This document shows positions 21,655 through 32,200 of a DNA stretch of 64,000 nt, piece by piece. Both the position numbers and the translations under genes were made by a program. The notes beneath the pieces are model-generated. The model was given only the letters and a program-made list of their open reading frames with translations, did no database searches and had not been told where the DNA came from. The DNA is from Filobasidium wieringae (Eukaryota > Basidiomycota > Tremellomycetes > Filobasidiales > Filobasidiaceae), in assembly GCA_001600055.1 (NCBI GenBank), contig BCIV01000019.1, positions 310,001-374,000 of the forward strand, in the 5' to 3' direction. How positions within the stretch are numbered: position 1 is the first letter of the stretch; each line of letters starts with the position of its first letter.

Positions 21655-22076
21655 GGGAAGACGATAAAGACTCCCTCTTCAACTCCGACTCCGACTCGGA
21701 CTCGGACTCGGACTCGGACTCGGACTCGGACTCGGACTCGGAGGAAGAACCCACAACGTACCCCTCGCCAACAAATGCACCAACGCATCACCCAGTTTAC
21801 CTACCAGCGCGTACCATCTACCTCCTCACCGGTCCTGCGCGTTACCAGTGGACCCACGGGATCGATCCTAGGAGCGGGGATTGGATCGTCTTTCCCCCCG
21901 TTTCGTCCGTTTCGTCTTCATCTTCATCTCCCTCTCCCTCTCCATCTACCGCTCCATCTGCCCCTCATTTGGCCGGACGGACCGAGAACGAGAAGAGGTA
22001 CGTCTTAAGGGATACGAGAATCAGCGTGACTTTCCGTTGGATGAAGAAGGGCGCGGAGGTCTTGGGGGAACACTGA
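20798..22076 (+). CDS. AlkB-like 2-oxoglutarate/Fe(II) dioxygenase with acidic insertion
   Basis: Predicted oxidative dealkylase/demethylase of the AlkB family; the substrate (nucleic acid or protein) cannot be inferred. Two exons, 20798-20885 and 21019-22076, give 381 residues starting MTSSNPASTDTPPIPGLYVF. Catalytic core: INLYPGPS, then PHVDLVGRYGDGIVGVCLLA with the iron ligands H176 and D178, VVMDFRRVP, and the second half RTIYLLTGPARYQWTHGIDPR with distal His 309 and the 2-oxoglutarate-binding Arg 314. Between the halves lies an insertion of roughly 70 residues: 19 consecutive Asp (223-241) and then nine Ser-Asp repeats, encoded by microsatellites. A Ser/Pro-rich stretch follows Arg 314. 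HxD, H and R are all present, so the enzyme looks active. Confidence 0.85.
21597..21653 (+). repeat. (GAT)19 microsatellite in coding sequence
   Basis: Nineteen uninterrupted GAT units in frame, encoding 19 Asp residues of the AlkB-like protein. Such tracts vary readily in length by whole codons. Confidence 0.97.
21684..21740 (+). repeat. Hexanucleotide Ser-Asp repeat in coding sequence
   Basis: Nine units of TCSGAC (two TCCGAC then TCGGAC) plus a final TCG, in frame, encoding (SD)9S within the AlkB-like protein. The acidic Ser-Asp run would be a casein-kinase-2-like target if exposed (inference). Confidence 0.95.
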
Positions 22077-23022
22077 TCATGGGTATTCACTGGGGGAGAG
22101 GGAGGGACCGTCCGTCGTGTCTGTCATGCCCATGAGGGCGAATGGACTAGGGGGCGAACGGATCTTTTATTCTTTTCGGATGTGAGGAACGGGAGGATAC
22201 GGGTTCTAGCGTACTCTGCGTTGTGTCGACCTCGTCGCCGACTTTATCCGGTGAATACCGTCAAGTGAAGAACGGCGGGCTCGTCTTCATTTGAGAAAGA
22301 AAGGTCTTCTTCGTCTGATGATGAGGGATTTTCCCTCGGAAACGGCCTGGATGAATGTCGATCGGACGATGGATGTGATTTGCAGTGTAGGAACTTGCCG
22401 AAGGTTAGGAACGACCCACTCTTCATCCTCGTCCTACGCCTCATCCCCGGCCTCCTCCCTTGTTCGTTTGCCGGAGCGCTCTGGTTCGTTTTTGCTGTTT
22501 TGGGAGAGAGATGCCTCGTATTGAGAGGGAAGTGGTCCAGGCTGGCAGTAGCCTTAAGTGTATGTTTTGAAAGCGGAAGTAGAAGTATTGGAACCCATCT
22601 TGGTCATTGGTCATTGGCGATATAGATCACAAGTATAATGGGATAACGATAACGCGGCAGATGATTGTCAACTGATTCTCTGTCATGCTCGCCGGTCGCC
22701 CGCATGTTGGAAGACGACGTGAAATGCATGAAGGCGATATGGGGAATATAACAGACCTTGAACCCAGTTTTCAGTGCATTCGGTACCCCTCTATACAGGG
22801 CATGAATCGGTCCATTCGACTCAAGTCCCATACCCGAACATTGCTCCGATGGATGGTTTCATAGAAGAAGAACACCGATCGTCTATCGTATGCATGATCG
22901 AAAACGGTCCAACTGATGCCCATCCCTCCCCTGCTCGACTGTCCCTCCTTCCGCTTCCCGTTCAAAGCCATTTCATGCTCATCCACATGTCCCCCCCTTC
23001 CTCTACATCCAAAACGCGGACC
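22077..23022. other. Convergent 3' region, gene-free
   Basis: About 950 bp between converging AlkB-like and AIG1-like genes. Short open stretches on both strands lack any family resemblance. Unusually long for a convergent pair in this window, but I can support nothing in it. Confidence 0.4.
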
Positions 23023-24263
23023 CTAACGGTGCAGCCCATTCAACCCCTTGAAAGCCAAGTACGCGAACCCCGTGGCGGCTACATAGATGACCACTCTCGC
23101 CCCTAGGTTATCGGCGGGTAAGAACGGGTAGGGGACTGGTTAGGATGGCGTCGGAAGGCGAAAGGCGAAAGGTCGAAAGGTCAGAAGGTCAGCGATGAGG
23201 GGTATGCTCGAAGACAGGGGCCGGGGAACGGGGAACACTCACAAGACCCACTAATCCCCGCCGTCCGTTCTATAACGACCACGTAGCTCAGACTTAGGAG
23301 GGCCGACAAGACGATGGCGCCCTTGGTAGAGACGGGTGGACGGTATTTCTTCTCCCTCAGGAAGAATTCTATCCGTCCGCGGGGGAATCGATTGGGGAAA
23401 GGGTTCAGGGGTTAGTCGGGGCTTGAGAGGTTGTTGAGGAGGGAAGAATGGGTTGATGGAGAGGGGGGACTTACCGATAGCCATGACTAGGGCGGGGATG
23501 GCATGTAGACTGACGTCGATCCAAAGAGGAATCCTCATCAAGTCAGGAACATCCGAAGAGCTGGATGGAGCGCCTTGGTTCCCGCCCGAACTTGAGGTCG
23601 AGGCCGGATCGGGACTGGGGTGGTTGGAGAATGCCGATTTGGGGGGAAGGATCAGGTTGGGTGCTAGGAAGATCAAGGACCACTACCGGATCACAAACCC
23701 AGCGAACCGGGTATGATCAGTCCTCATACCCCGGCGGAACCAGTAGTCAAGGACAGGAAGGGCGTACGTAAATAACACTGATGGTCATGGAAAGCGGCAA
23801 GGCCAACAAGAGTGACATCCTCTTCAAATTCCTGAGGACTTTCAATCCGGGGAGCATGTTACTGGCTAGACCTAGGGTGGTGGTTAAGATGGAGAGGAAG
23901 AGGCCCCAGATGGTTAGGAATTGGGAGTGGTCTGGTGTGGATCGAAGAGTCGATCAGCGGTGGGAAGAGGGAAGACGGTCGAGGGAAGAGGTGCGAGAAG
24001 GAGAGACGTACTTCCATACTGCGAACGAATCCCGAAAGAACGAGGTCAATCAATAACCCAACCCCACCAGATAGTAGACCAAGCACACTCTGACTCACAG
24101 GACCTTTCATGTAATCGGAGATGGGCATGTGTTGTAACCCCTTGAAACCGTTGAGCATGACGGCGGAAGCGAGGAAGTGGAAGACGACCCCTCCTATTCT
24201 CGGTTTGGAACGGACTGGGTGGGCGTTGGGTGGGGCTGGAGGGATGCGGTCTTTCGAGCTCAT
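23023..24263 (-). CDS. FAR-17a/AIG1-like membrane protein
   Basis: Multi-pass membrane protein resembling the FAR-17a/AIG1 family (human AIG1/ADTRP are threonine hydrolases of fatty acid esters of hydroxy fatty acids). It begins MSSKDRIPPAPPNAHPVRSK. Hydrophobic segments in order: FHFLASAVMLNGFKGLQHM, FLTIWGLFLSILTTTLGLAS, RMSLLLALPLSMTISVIYW, RIPLWIDVSLHAIPALVMAI, IVLSALLSLSYVVVIERT and LGARVVIYVAATGFAYLAF. The HF near the N-terminus, the LTIWG motif and the W-x-D-x-x-L-H-A-x-P motif are the family features; the last contains the histidine implicated in catalysis and an upstream Thr/Ser is the likely nucleophile. A Ser/Pro-rich loop of about 35 residues precedes RIPLWIDVSLH. About five exons; the last ends FKGLNGLHR. 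Confidence 0.75.
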
Positions 24264-24384
24264 CGTGGTTGGTTGGGTGTTGGTTGGTGGGTGGATTGTG
24301 CTGTGAGGTGTTGAATGTGAACGAGAGGGCGAGAGGAGATATGTTTGAGGATGTTGAATGACGTCGACTGAGCGGCGTTATCAA

Positions 24385-24394
24385 GTCACGTGAC
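24385..24394. promoter_or_regulatory. Palindromic E-box GTCACGTGAC
   Basis: A perfect 10-bp palindrome containing CACGTG lies in the 223-bp space between the divergent AIG1-like and Zn2Cys6 genes. CACGTG is bound by fungal bHLH factors such as Cbf1 and Pho4 types; use here is inferred. Confidence 0.5.
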
Positions 24395-24486
24395 TGGTAT
24401 CCGACCTGGATTGATTAGATCAAGAGCGCCCTCTACCTCGCTCTGACCAGCACTCGCGCTCTCCCAACGTGAACCAGCCAACGCCA

Positions 24487-27400
24487 ATGCCACTCCCGCT
24501 CAACCTAAAACCGTGCTCAGCATGCACTTCCGCCAAGGTCAAATGCGACCGTCTCACCCCCTGTTCGAGATGCACCGCCCGCACCATCCCCTGTCAGTAC
24601 CTCGCCGCCGAGGGGGGAAGGATGAGGCGGCATCATAAACGATCCACTGGGGGTTGTGTGGGGTGTAAGAGGAGGCATGTTAGGTGCGATGAGGGCAGGC
24701 CGGGCTGTTTGAATTGCGAGAGTAGGGGGGATCAGGTGGGTCTGCCGGGGGGGCGGGGGAGTGGAAATGGAGGAGATCGTGTTTCGCTTATTGCTTCGTT
24801 ATATTGCGATAGTGCATCTATCCAGAACCGATCAAGATGACCACAGGTCTTCGAGCGAGAACAAGATCCTCCTCCCCCATCCACCACCATTCCATTCCCA
24901 ACTCCAACCTCACAACGACATTCCCAACCCTATACACACGCATCAATCCCACCCCCTCTCAAACCCCAATCCAAGAATCCCAAACCCTTCCCTCCCAACC
25001 CTACCCATCAGTCTCGTCAGGAGAATCATGGATCCCACCCACACCTTCGTCCCTCCTAGATCCGCAAATACCCCATTGGACCCACCCCCAGCCGGACGGC
25101 GCGCAACGGCCAGAGGGGATGAATATGAACGGGGACCTGGGTTCGAACGCGTTTGGAGGGGACGTGCTTGATACCCAATTGGATTCGGGTGTGGGGTTTT
25201 TCGCGGTTGAGCATGGGTGGGGTGGGTTAGGAGCGGGGGAGGGGGGGATGGATGTTTTGGGTGGGGGATCGCAAGTTCAAGTTCAATCACAATCACAATC
25301 ACAATCGCAATCGCAGGAACAAGAACAAGAACAAGAACTAGCGGATCCGAACTCAGCCCCGGAAATCCTGGAAATGGGGATGGAAGAGGATACCCAGGAG
25401 GCGAATGGGGTACTACCGCTCGTCCTCCCCACTCAGTGGAATGGCTTTTCCCTTAATCCTAATACCAACCTTCATCTGCCCATCAACCCTACCTCTTCCA
25501 GCTCACTCATCCACCCCAGCTCACTCATCCACCCCAACTCACTCACACCTTACCTAAAACCAAATCAGTTGGATTCCCTTCCGCCCGTTTCGGGGTACCG
25601 AGTCAACCCTCTTTTCTTCCAGGCACAGGGACAGGGCGTAGGGATGGGGGCAAGAGGAGGGGGGAAGGGTGCGGATGGGTTTTCCTCTGTCATGCATGGG
25701 TTGGGCAAGAGGATGGGCGCGGGAATGGGAATGGGCACAGGGATCAAGTCCGGCCCAACCTCGGGCATAGGGATGGGCATGGGGATGGGGAAGATAAGAG
25801 TGGACGAGGTCGAACCGTTCTTCCCTGGGATTGAGGCTAGGTTACATGTGAGTCTCGGGTTTGGCGTTGGGTTGGATGGGGAGTGGGAGAGTGGGGGTTG
25901 ATCATATTCGAAATCCTTTTCCATATCACGACGGACGCTCCGCTTCCATCGCGCAGTTCAAACACTTCTGTTCCCTGACCTGCGAAGTGATCCTAACCAT
26001 CCCGACTCCCTCCCACCGCAACCCTTGGTTAACGGAGATCGTCCCTCTCGCCCTGACCCACCCGCACGGAACGTCCCTCACCGCAGACGCACTCCGACTC
26101 TCCATCTTGAGTTTCGCGGCGTTCGATATCGGGTTCCGGATGGCCCGTAGGACCGCCCCTGACACTGACGCTCATCACTCGGCAATGGGGACGGGGACGG
26201 GGTTCTCCACCGAGGGGGAGGATATCATCGAGTTGAAAACGCGGGGAGAGAGGAGGAGGGTGGAGCAGGATAACGCGATGTATGAGCTCAGTAGGGTTCA
26301 GAGGAGGAGGGCCTTGGAGTTGCTCGACGTGGCTCGGATCGCCGGGCAGTTCGGGGCGGGGAAGGAGGAAGGGGTAGAGATGGATTTGGCACTGGCCACC
26401 GCACTCATCCTTTCCATACGCGATGTCAGTTCCTGGCCGTTCTTGGCGTTCAATGTATGAACGAGACGTCCGCTGAGCTCGACATTTACTGTCTTTTCTC
26501 CCGCAGAGACTGGCTGGAGCGCTGGATTGGAACGAACCGATGGACCTGGCGATCCAACTCATCCACCAAGCCGGAGGCCCCCAGGTCTTCCTCTCCAAAC
26601 GGATCTCCAGGGAAAGGAAGTTTATCATAGAACAGATGATCTGTGTGGAAATCATCGGTGAGCCGGTTCCCTTTTTCCCTTTTTCTTTTCGGATATGGCA
26701 CGTGGTTCTGATCGCGATGAGGGACTTAGCTTGTTTGACCATCTTGACCCCTACGAAATTATTGACGAGGGATCATCTTTGGTTCACTTCGTCGCCTCAA
26801 GGTACGTCGTGTGGTTTTTGTCTGGATCGGACGGGTGGACGGGATCGTTGATGAGGCGTATACGGAATAGCGGATGAGACGGGTCATGATCACGTCGAGT
26901 TGGTCTATGGGATGGATAGGTGAGTTTTTGGAACAAGCGTAAATGGACGGGTTCTGATTCGGCTCGTCCCGGGCCATGCAGGGACACGCTAGCTTATATC
27001 TGCGAGGCAAGCCATCCCCCCCATTCTTGTCCCCTCGATTTTCCCCGCTCAACCACCCTTTGATCCCCCTTTTTTTTCACACAGAGCCTGTATTTGAGCA
27101 ATATCAAGAGAGACGTGGAGACGCTCCGAGTACGCGCGGGGGAACTGAAGGGTCATCTTGAGATCCAAACGATCTTGGTCCAGCGTGAGGCGGAGATGCA
27201 GGCTTTCGGGCAGGGGTTGTTGGATCAGGTCGTCGTCCTCAGAAACGCTACCTTGGTGAGCTGCGAGTCCTCTCTCCCCAAGGGATCGGATTGTTTTTGG
27301 GGGAAAAAAAGGAGATCTCGCGCTCATAAAGAAAGATACGTTTATGATATTCATACAGATGACTCCGCACGCTACGAGAGTGGTCGTTGGGAACCTCCTG

Positions 27401-27972
27401 TTTCAGGCGTTCATGGAACTCTGGATCACCGCGGAACTGGTGGAGGATCCCGCGACCAGTCCGAAAGTCCAACGAGCGGTGGATACGATCTTTGAGATCG
27501 TGACGGAAGCGATGACCAGGGGGATGTACAGCGGGTGAGTGGTGGTCCACCTCTCAACAGAAAAGAGAGAGAGAGGAAAAAGAAATCCATCTAATCGACC
27601 GACCGGCCGGACAGGTTCCTACTCCCCTGTTCATGGGCCGCGACGTTCTGCACCACGCCCGATTCCCGAATAAGATGCAACAGGATCATCGCCCTCCTCC
27701 GTCCAGGGTATCATCTCGACTACGACCTCACCGCTCGGATGATCCATACGATCTGGTACAAGCTTTCCGTGAATGGCAAGGGGTTCACGAATTGTGGACC
27801 TCCGAGTGGGAATAGTCTTTTGTTGAGACGGCGTGCGCAGGATGGGGCCGCCGCCGGTGTGGAGCTGAATGGGGCAGAGGGGGAGGGGCGGGAGGGGACG
27901 GGACAGTTGATGCTGTATGTGGATTGGGAGAGGTTTATGAAGGATGAAGGGTTGTATGTCCCGATCTTCTAG
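24487..27972 (+). CDS. Fungal transcription factor with two tandem Zn2Cys6 clusters
   Basis: DNA-binding regulator. Residues 10-36 hold a complete Zn2Cys6 cluster (Cys 10, 13, 20, 26, 29, 36; PCSACTSAKVKCDRLTPCSR). Residues 57-84 hold a second (Cys 57, 60, 67, 74, 77, 84; GCVGCKRRHVRCDEGRPGCL). Exon 1 is 24487-24735; exon 2 starts at 24813, and its first codon supplies the last Cys of cluster two (TGC, then IYPEPIKM). A long disordered stretch with (QSQS) and (QEQE) runs and Gly/Met-rich repeats follows. The C-terminal half matches the fungal transcription factor regulatory domain: FKHFCSLTCEVILTIP, NPWLTEIVPLALTHPHGTSL, RRALELLDVARI, LALATALILSIRDR, then DEAYTE- and DWERFMKDEGLYVPIF-type segments. 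About nine exons. The ATG at 24487 is the first in frame. Target genes unknown. Confidence 0.85.
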
Positions 27973-28520
27973 GGTGACGTGGGCAGGTATCAGTCTCTTG
28001 TACACAGTGAGTAGACGATGGGATGGTGATATTCGCCACCCCCCGCTCTTTGATGAGATGGTTCCATCCTTCTACCCAGGTTCGAAACCGGAACGTGGGC
28101 TTGGCATGGCTTAGCGCTCTTAGCACGGTAAGACTGACGCTGCGCGCGGTCGGGGACGATCGGATGCAGAACGCTCAGGGAGGAGGTGCAGTGAGGGTGG
28201 ATGACGCTACTCATTGAGGTTCGAGGTGAGGATCGTCCTAGGGTGGGGAGGGTGTTATGAGTCGTTTGATTTGGTGCTATAGAGGGCCGAATCGTTCGTA
28301 GGATCACAGCTTCATAGACTACTCGAGGAAGCTTGAACATAGGACGTAGGGTAGGATACTCTTTACTTGAGATCGAGATAGGATCGGGTCATTCGGAAAT
28401 AGGAATCGTCTTCAACCAACACACCCGGGCGATTCTCAAGCAAGGACAGACCAAACCAAACCAAACAACCCCGAACGAAACAACTCTCCAAACGAAATAA
28501 TCACAACGATCGAACGTCCC
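27973..28520. other. Intergenic region
   Basis: About 550 bp after the Zn2Cys6 gene. No supported gene; an A/C-rich leader (28415-28520) precedes the UBA-like reading frame. Confidence 0.4.
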
Positions 28521-28794
28521 ATGTCCCGAAGATTCAGTAACGAGTCCTCCAACACGACGATGACGGGGGCGGGGCAGGACGAGTTGGTCCGTCGGATGTT
28601 AGACCTTGGTATCAAAGAGGGCACGGCGAGGTTTGCTTTGAAGGTGGGTCACGGGTAATTGATCGGGTGTGGGGTGGTTGAGAGAGATGCGGGAGGTGGA
28701 GCATGAAGAGTGAGCGAGAGGGGAGCTGATCTGAAACGCTGTTGGGTCTTTTGGTAGCGGATGAACGGGGATCTGGATCGGGCGGCTAATTTCG
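28521..28794 (+). CDS. Small UBA-like reading frame, 3' end unresolved
   Basis: Exons 28521-28643 and 28758-28794 join in phase to read MSRRFSNESSNTTMTGAG, then QDELVRRMLDLGIKEGTARF and ALKRMNGDLDRAANF. The second part fits a ubiquitin-associated (UBA) helix bundle: hydrophobic positions, the M-x-x-L/M-G loop and the final N-G-D-hydrophobic-x-x-A-A-x-F helix. A donor (GTGAGT) follows at 28795. One possible acceptor near 29064 would end the protein after a few residues; alternatively these could be alternative 5' exons of the large gene starting at 29245. I could not decide. Confidence 0.5.
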
Positions 28795-28892
28795 GTGAGT
28801 GGGTGTGTTTCATGTTTCATCTGTGCTCTGTGCGCTGTGTGTGCTTGGCATGGGTGGGGCGTGGGAGATCTGGTGGTAGAAGTTGAAAGGAT

Positions 28893-29019
28893 GGGAGATG
28901 GAAGATGGGAGATGAGTCATGTGAGACTTGATGAGACAACTATTGATGGACGAAAGGGGTGATCGTGGTGATGGATGATGATCGGGTGATTACGGGAGGG
29001 AGATGGAAGATGGGAGATG
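28893..29019 (+). repeat. Direct repeat pair in G/A-rich DNA
   Basis: An identical 22-nt sequence (GGGAGATGGAAGATGGGAGA plus TG) occurs at 28893-28914 and 28998-29019, within a purine-rich stretch of GATGG-type units between the UBA-like exons and the USP-domain gene. Confidence 0.85.
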
Positions 29020-29244
29020 GTCGATAGAAGGAATCAGAAGGAGTGTGTGGTGACTAGCTCGGCAGTGAAAGGGGGAGAAGAACGTGTTTGAAATCGATTT
29101 CAAAGGGAGACAAAGGCTCATCTTCATTTCATTTCATTCCTTCTCATCGCCACCTGCACCTACGCCTACCTTGCACCCACGCTGGACACTGTGCCTACAC
29201 GCTGTACCTGCACTGTACCTGCACTGACCTCGTCCTCCTCGACG

Positions 29245-32200
29245 ATGCCTCAACTCACTCGTTCATTCTCACTCCCCGTCACTTTCCACCTCCCATCATC
29301 ACTCAAACCGAAATCCAAAAACAAACATGGACGGGCATCCAATCGTCCTGGGTCTTCCGGTACCGTTGGCGGTCGTGTGCATGATGCTGCTGGTCCTGGT
29401 GACGGTGACGGGTCGAGGAACGTAGTGTTCAGTGGTCAGGCTAATAAAGAGGAGGTAAGTCCGTCGCTATCACCACCATCGTCATTCCAAAGAGAGCGGA
29501 ACTGATTCTGATCTGATCTGATGACGAACAGGTGAGTCAGAAAGTCCAGATCGTTCCCACTCCCACTCCCACCTCCACCCCTTCTTCCACCACAAAATCG
29601 TCCTCCGTCCATCTCTCCTCCATCCCCGAATCGGCAACGGGGAGCAACTCGACCATCCAACCCGGGACCGCACAAACAACCTCACCCATAACCTCGACCT
29701 CGAACTCGAACTCGATCAACCCAGTCCCTTCTTCCCCCCACACCCATCCCATCCTCCTCCCTCAAACTTCCCCCAACCCCGTCACCCCGTCCATCTCATC
29801 TCCCAACCCGGTATTCGTGCCGAGTACCAGCTCAAACCCGATCACTCCGACGGACCTGCAGACGGACGTACAGACGCTGGAAAAGAGCCCCAACACTTTC
29901 TCCAAGCTGGGTGTGATCCTGGAGGATCCGGAGCATCTTCATCATCAGCAGTCACCTGATGGACATACTGATGGATATGCTGATGGGTTGCGTGAGGGGG
30001 AGCGAGGTGGAGCTGACAAGGAGGCCGCTTTTGAGCTTGATACAGCCGGGGAATTGGGGGCAGTTACGGACCCCGCGGTCGGGCCTGGATTATCGACGGG
30101 TCTATCGAGCTCGACCTCTGGTTCGATCGTAACTTCGAACCCCACCCCGAGCACCCCCATGAACCCCACCCCGAATGCGAAAGAAGACCAACCGAAAACG
30201 TTCTTCGGGATGATCAGGAGGAAGATGGACGATATTTCCACCGGGACTCCTTTTTCCAATAACAATAGAGAAGAACCCGGGACGGGAGAGAGAGGGGGGA
30301 TGGAAGTACCGTTGACTTGGACCGGGTCTAGTGCGAATTCGTTCGGTAATGGTTGTTCCACTACGGGTAGCATGTCGACCGCCACGACGACAGCGACAGC
30401 GACGACGACGAAGGAAGGGAAACGGACTAGTCTTTTCGGTGGGATGGGTAATAAACTTAAAGACCTTATCAATCCCAACATCGTCAAGAAAGATCTTACC
30501 CCCGTTCCCGTCCCTACCCCCATCGCCATCGCCAACCCTACCTCTGTCGAGGAAAAATCCCACCCGCTCACTCCGAGGGAAGGAAGACGAAGAAGATCAT
30601 CCTCCTTCTCCCCTACCGCACCCCCCAGACCTCTCCCCACTGAAACCTCCCCGACGGCCACTCCAACGAGGGGTGGGAGAAAGGGGAGGAACCTGACGGC
30701 GGAGGAGGAAGAGGGGTTGGAGTGGAAGAAGGAGTTTATCACGAGGAGAGCTAGTTTGAGCGTCAGGAAGGAAGACACGGGGGGGTTGGGGTTGGGGTTG
30801 GGGTTGGAGGGGATGGAAGCGGGTGGGGGGTCACGTCAGGGAGGAGAGAATGGGTTTGGTCCTGGACCTGGCTTTGGATCTGGTTCGATAAATGGACCTG
30901 GACAGGGGACGATTTCCCCTCACCCCTCCCCCTCCCCGCTTTCCGTTCCGAGTAAAGGCATTTTGAAATTGACTAACGAGACGATTGATCCTTTTTTTTC
31001 TTACGATTCCGTTCATTCTTGTGTTTCGCCCACTCGGCCTTCTGGATTGCCTTTGGTGGATGATTCGCCTGGTGTTGCCCCTTTTACTACGACTACGAAC
31101 ACGAACACGACGATGACGACCACGACGACGATGTCGCCCCTTTTATTACCGATATCTGACAATCCGATCGGACTGGACGATCCGTACGACAATAACGAAA
31201 CGAATGCCAACGGGACTGCTACCCCTACGACCGGTCGTTCTGGATTCCCAACCGCTCTATCGCTCACCACGACCCCGGTTGTTCCATCCGATTCCAATAA
31301 AACCATAACGGGTCCGGACGAACAGGCGAACGATCTTATCATGGGCGCTCTCAATCGGAACACCACCGGACATTCCCATGGGATCCATAAATCTTCTAGC
31401 GCGACTTCCCTCGCCGCTCCATCCAAGACTGGAGGAGCTCTCGCGGCATTGGGATTGAAAGCGCTTGGACCGGGGTTGGTCGGGTTTTCTAATAATAATA
31501 GTCAGGAGACGATCTTGCCCAGTCAACCTGTCGGACGGGGAGGGAGGTCTTCTATGGAGGAGAGTAAACCTCTCGTCCCCGTCGTCTCTATCGACAAGGA
31601 GAAGGATATGGGTTCTTCCCGGATGTTCGCAGGATTCGGACACGGAGCGAAGGACAGGGAAAAGGAAAGAGGACGATCGAGGAAGACGGGGAGGGACAAG
31701 TATAAGAAGACGATGTCCCCTTTCTTCTCCCGACGAAGCCTTGGGGATGGATCTGCTGGACTGGGAGGTGCTCGATCGAGGGATACTTCCCCCGTCGGAG
31801 CCTTGTCCGAACACGATCAGTCCGATGGGGAGAGCGTGACCAGTACTTCTCGTAGTTACCGACCCAAGGCGACCGCTTTCTCTGCGAAAAGGAGAGCGGC
31901 TTCTATCGCGGACGATACTGATGATGATGACGTTACGGACGATGAGACCGAGGCGGAGAACGAGATCGACTTGAACTATGACGAGTCGGTACTGAGTCAC
32001 GAAGTCGTCGGTGAGGACGGTTGGGTGGAAGACGTTTTCGACGAGGAGACCGAGAAGAACACGGAAGCGAACGCGATCTACTTTGAAGGAGATGCCGCCG
32101 GTCTGGGTGGAAACGGGATCCTGGAAGACGCGAATGGGGAGGCCATCGAGGTCGAAGTGGATGCTCTCGGTGAAGGTATGTGGGATCGATTCAGACGATG

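Noticed and set aside
21381..21791. Minus-strand frame with long poly-Ile and Arg-Val repeats
   Set aside because: It is the complement of the GAT and TCGGAC microsatellites in the AlkB-like gene.
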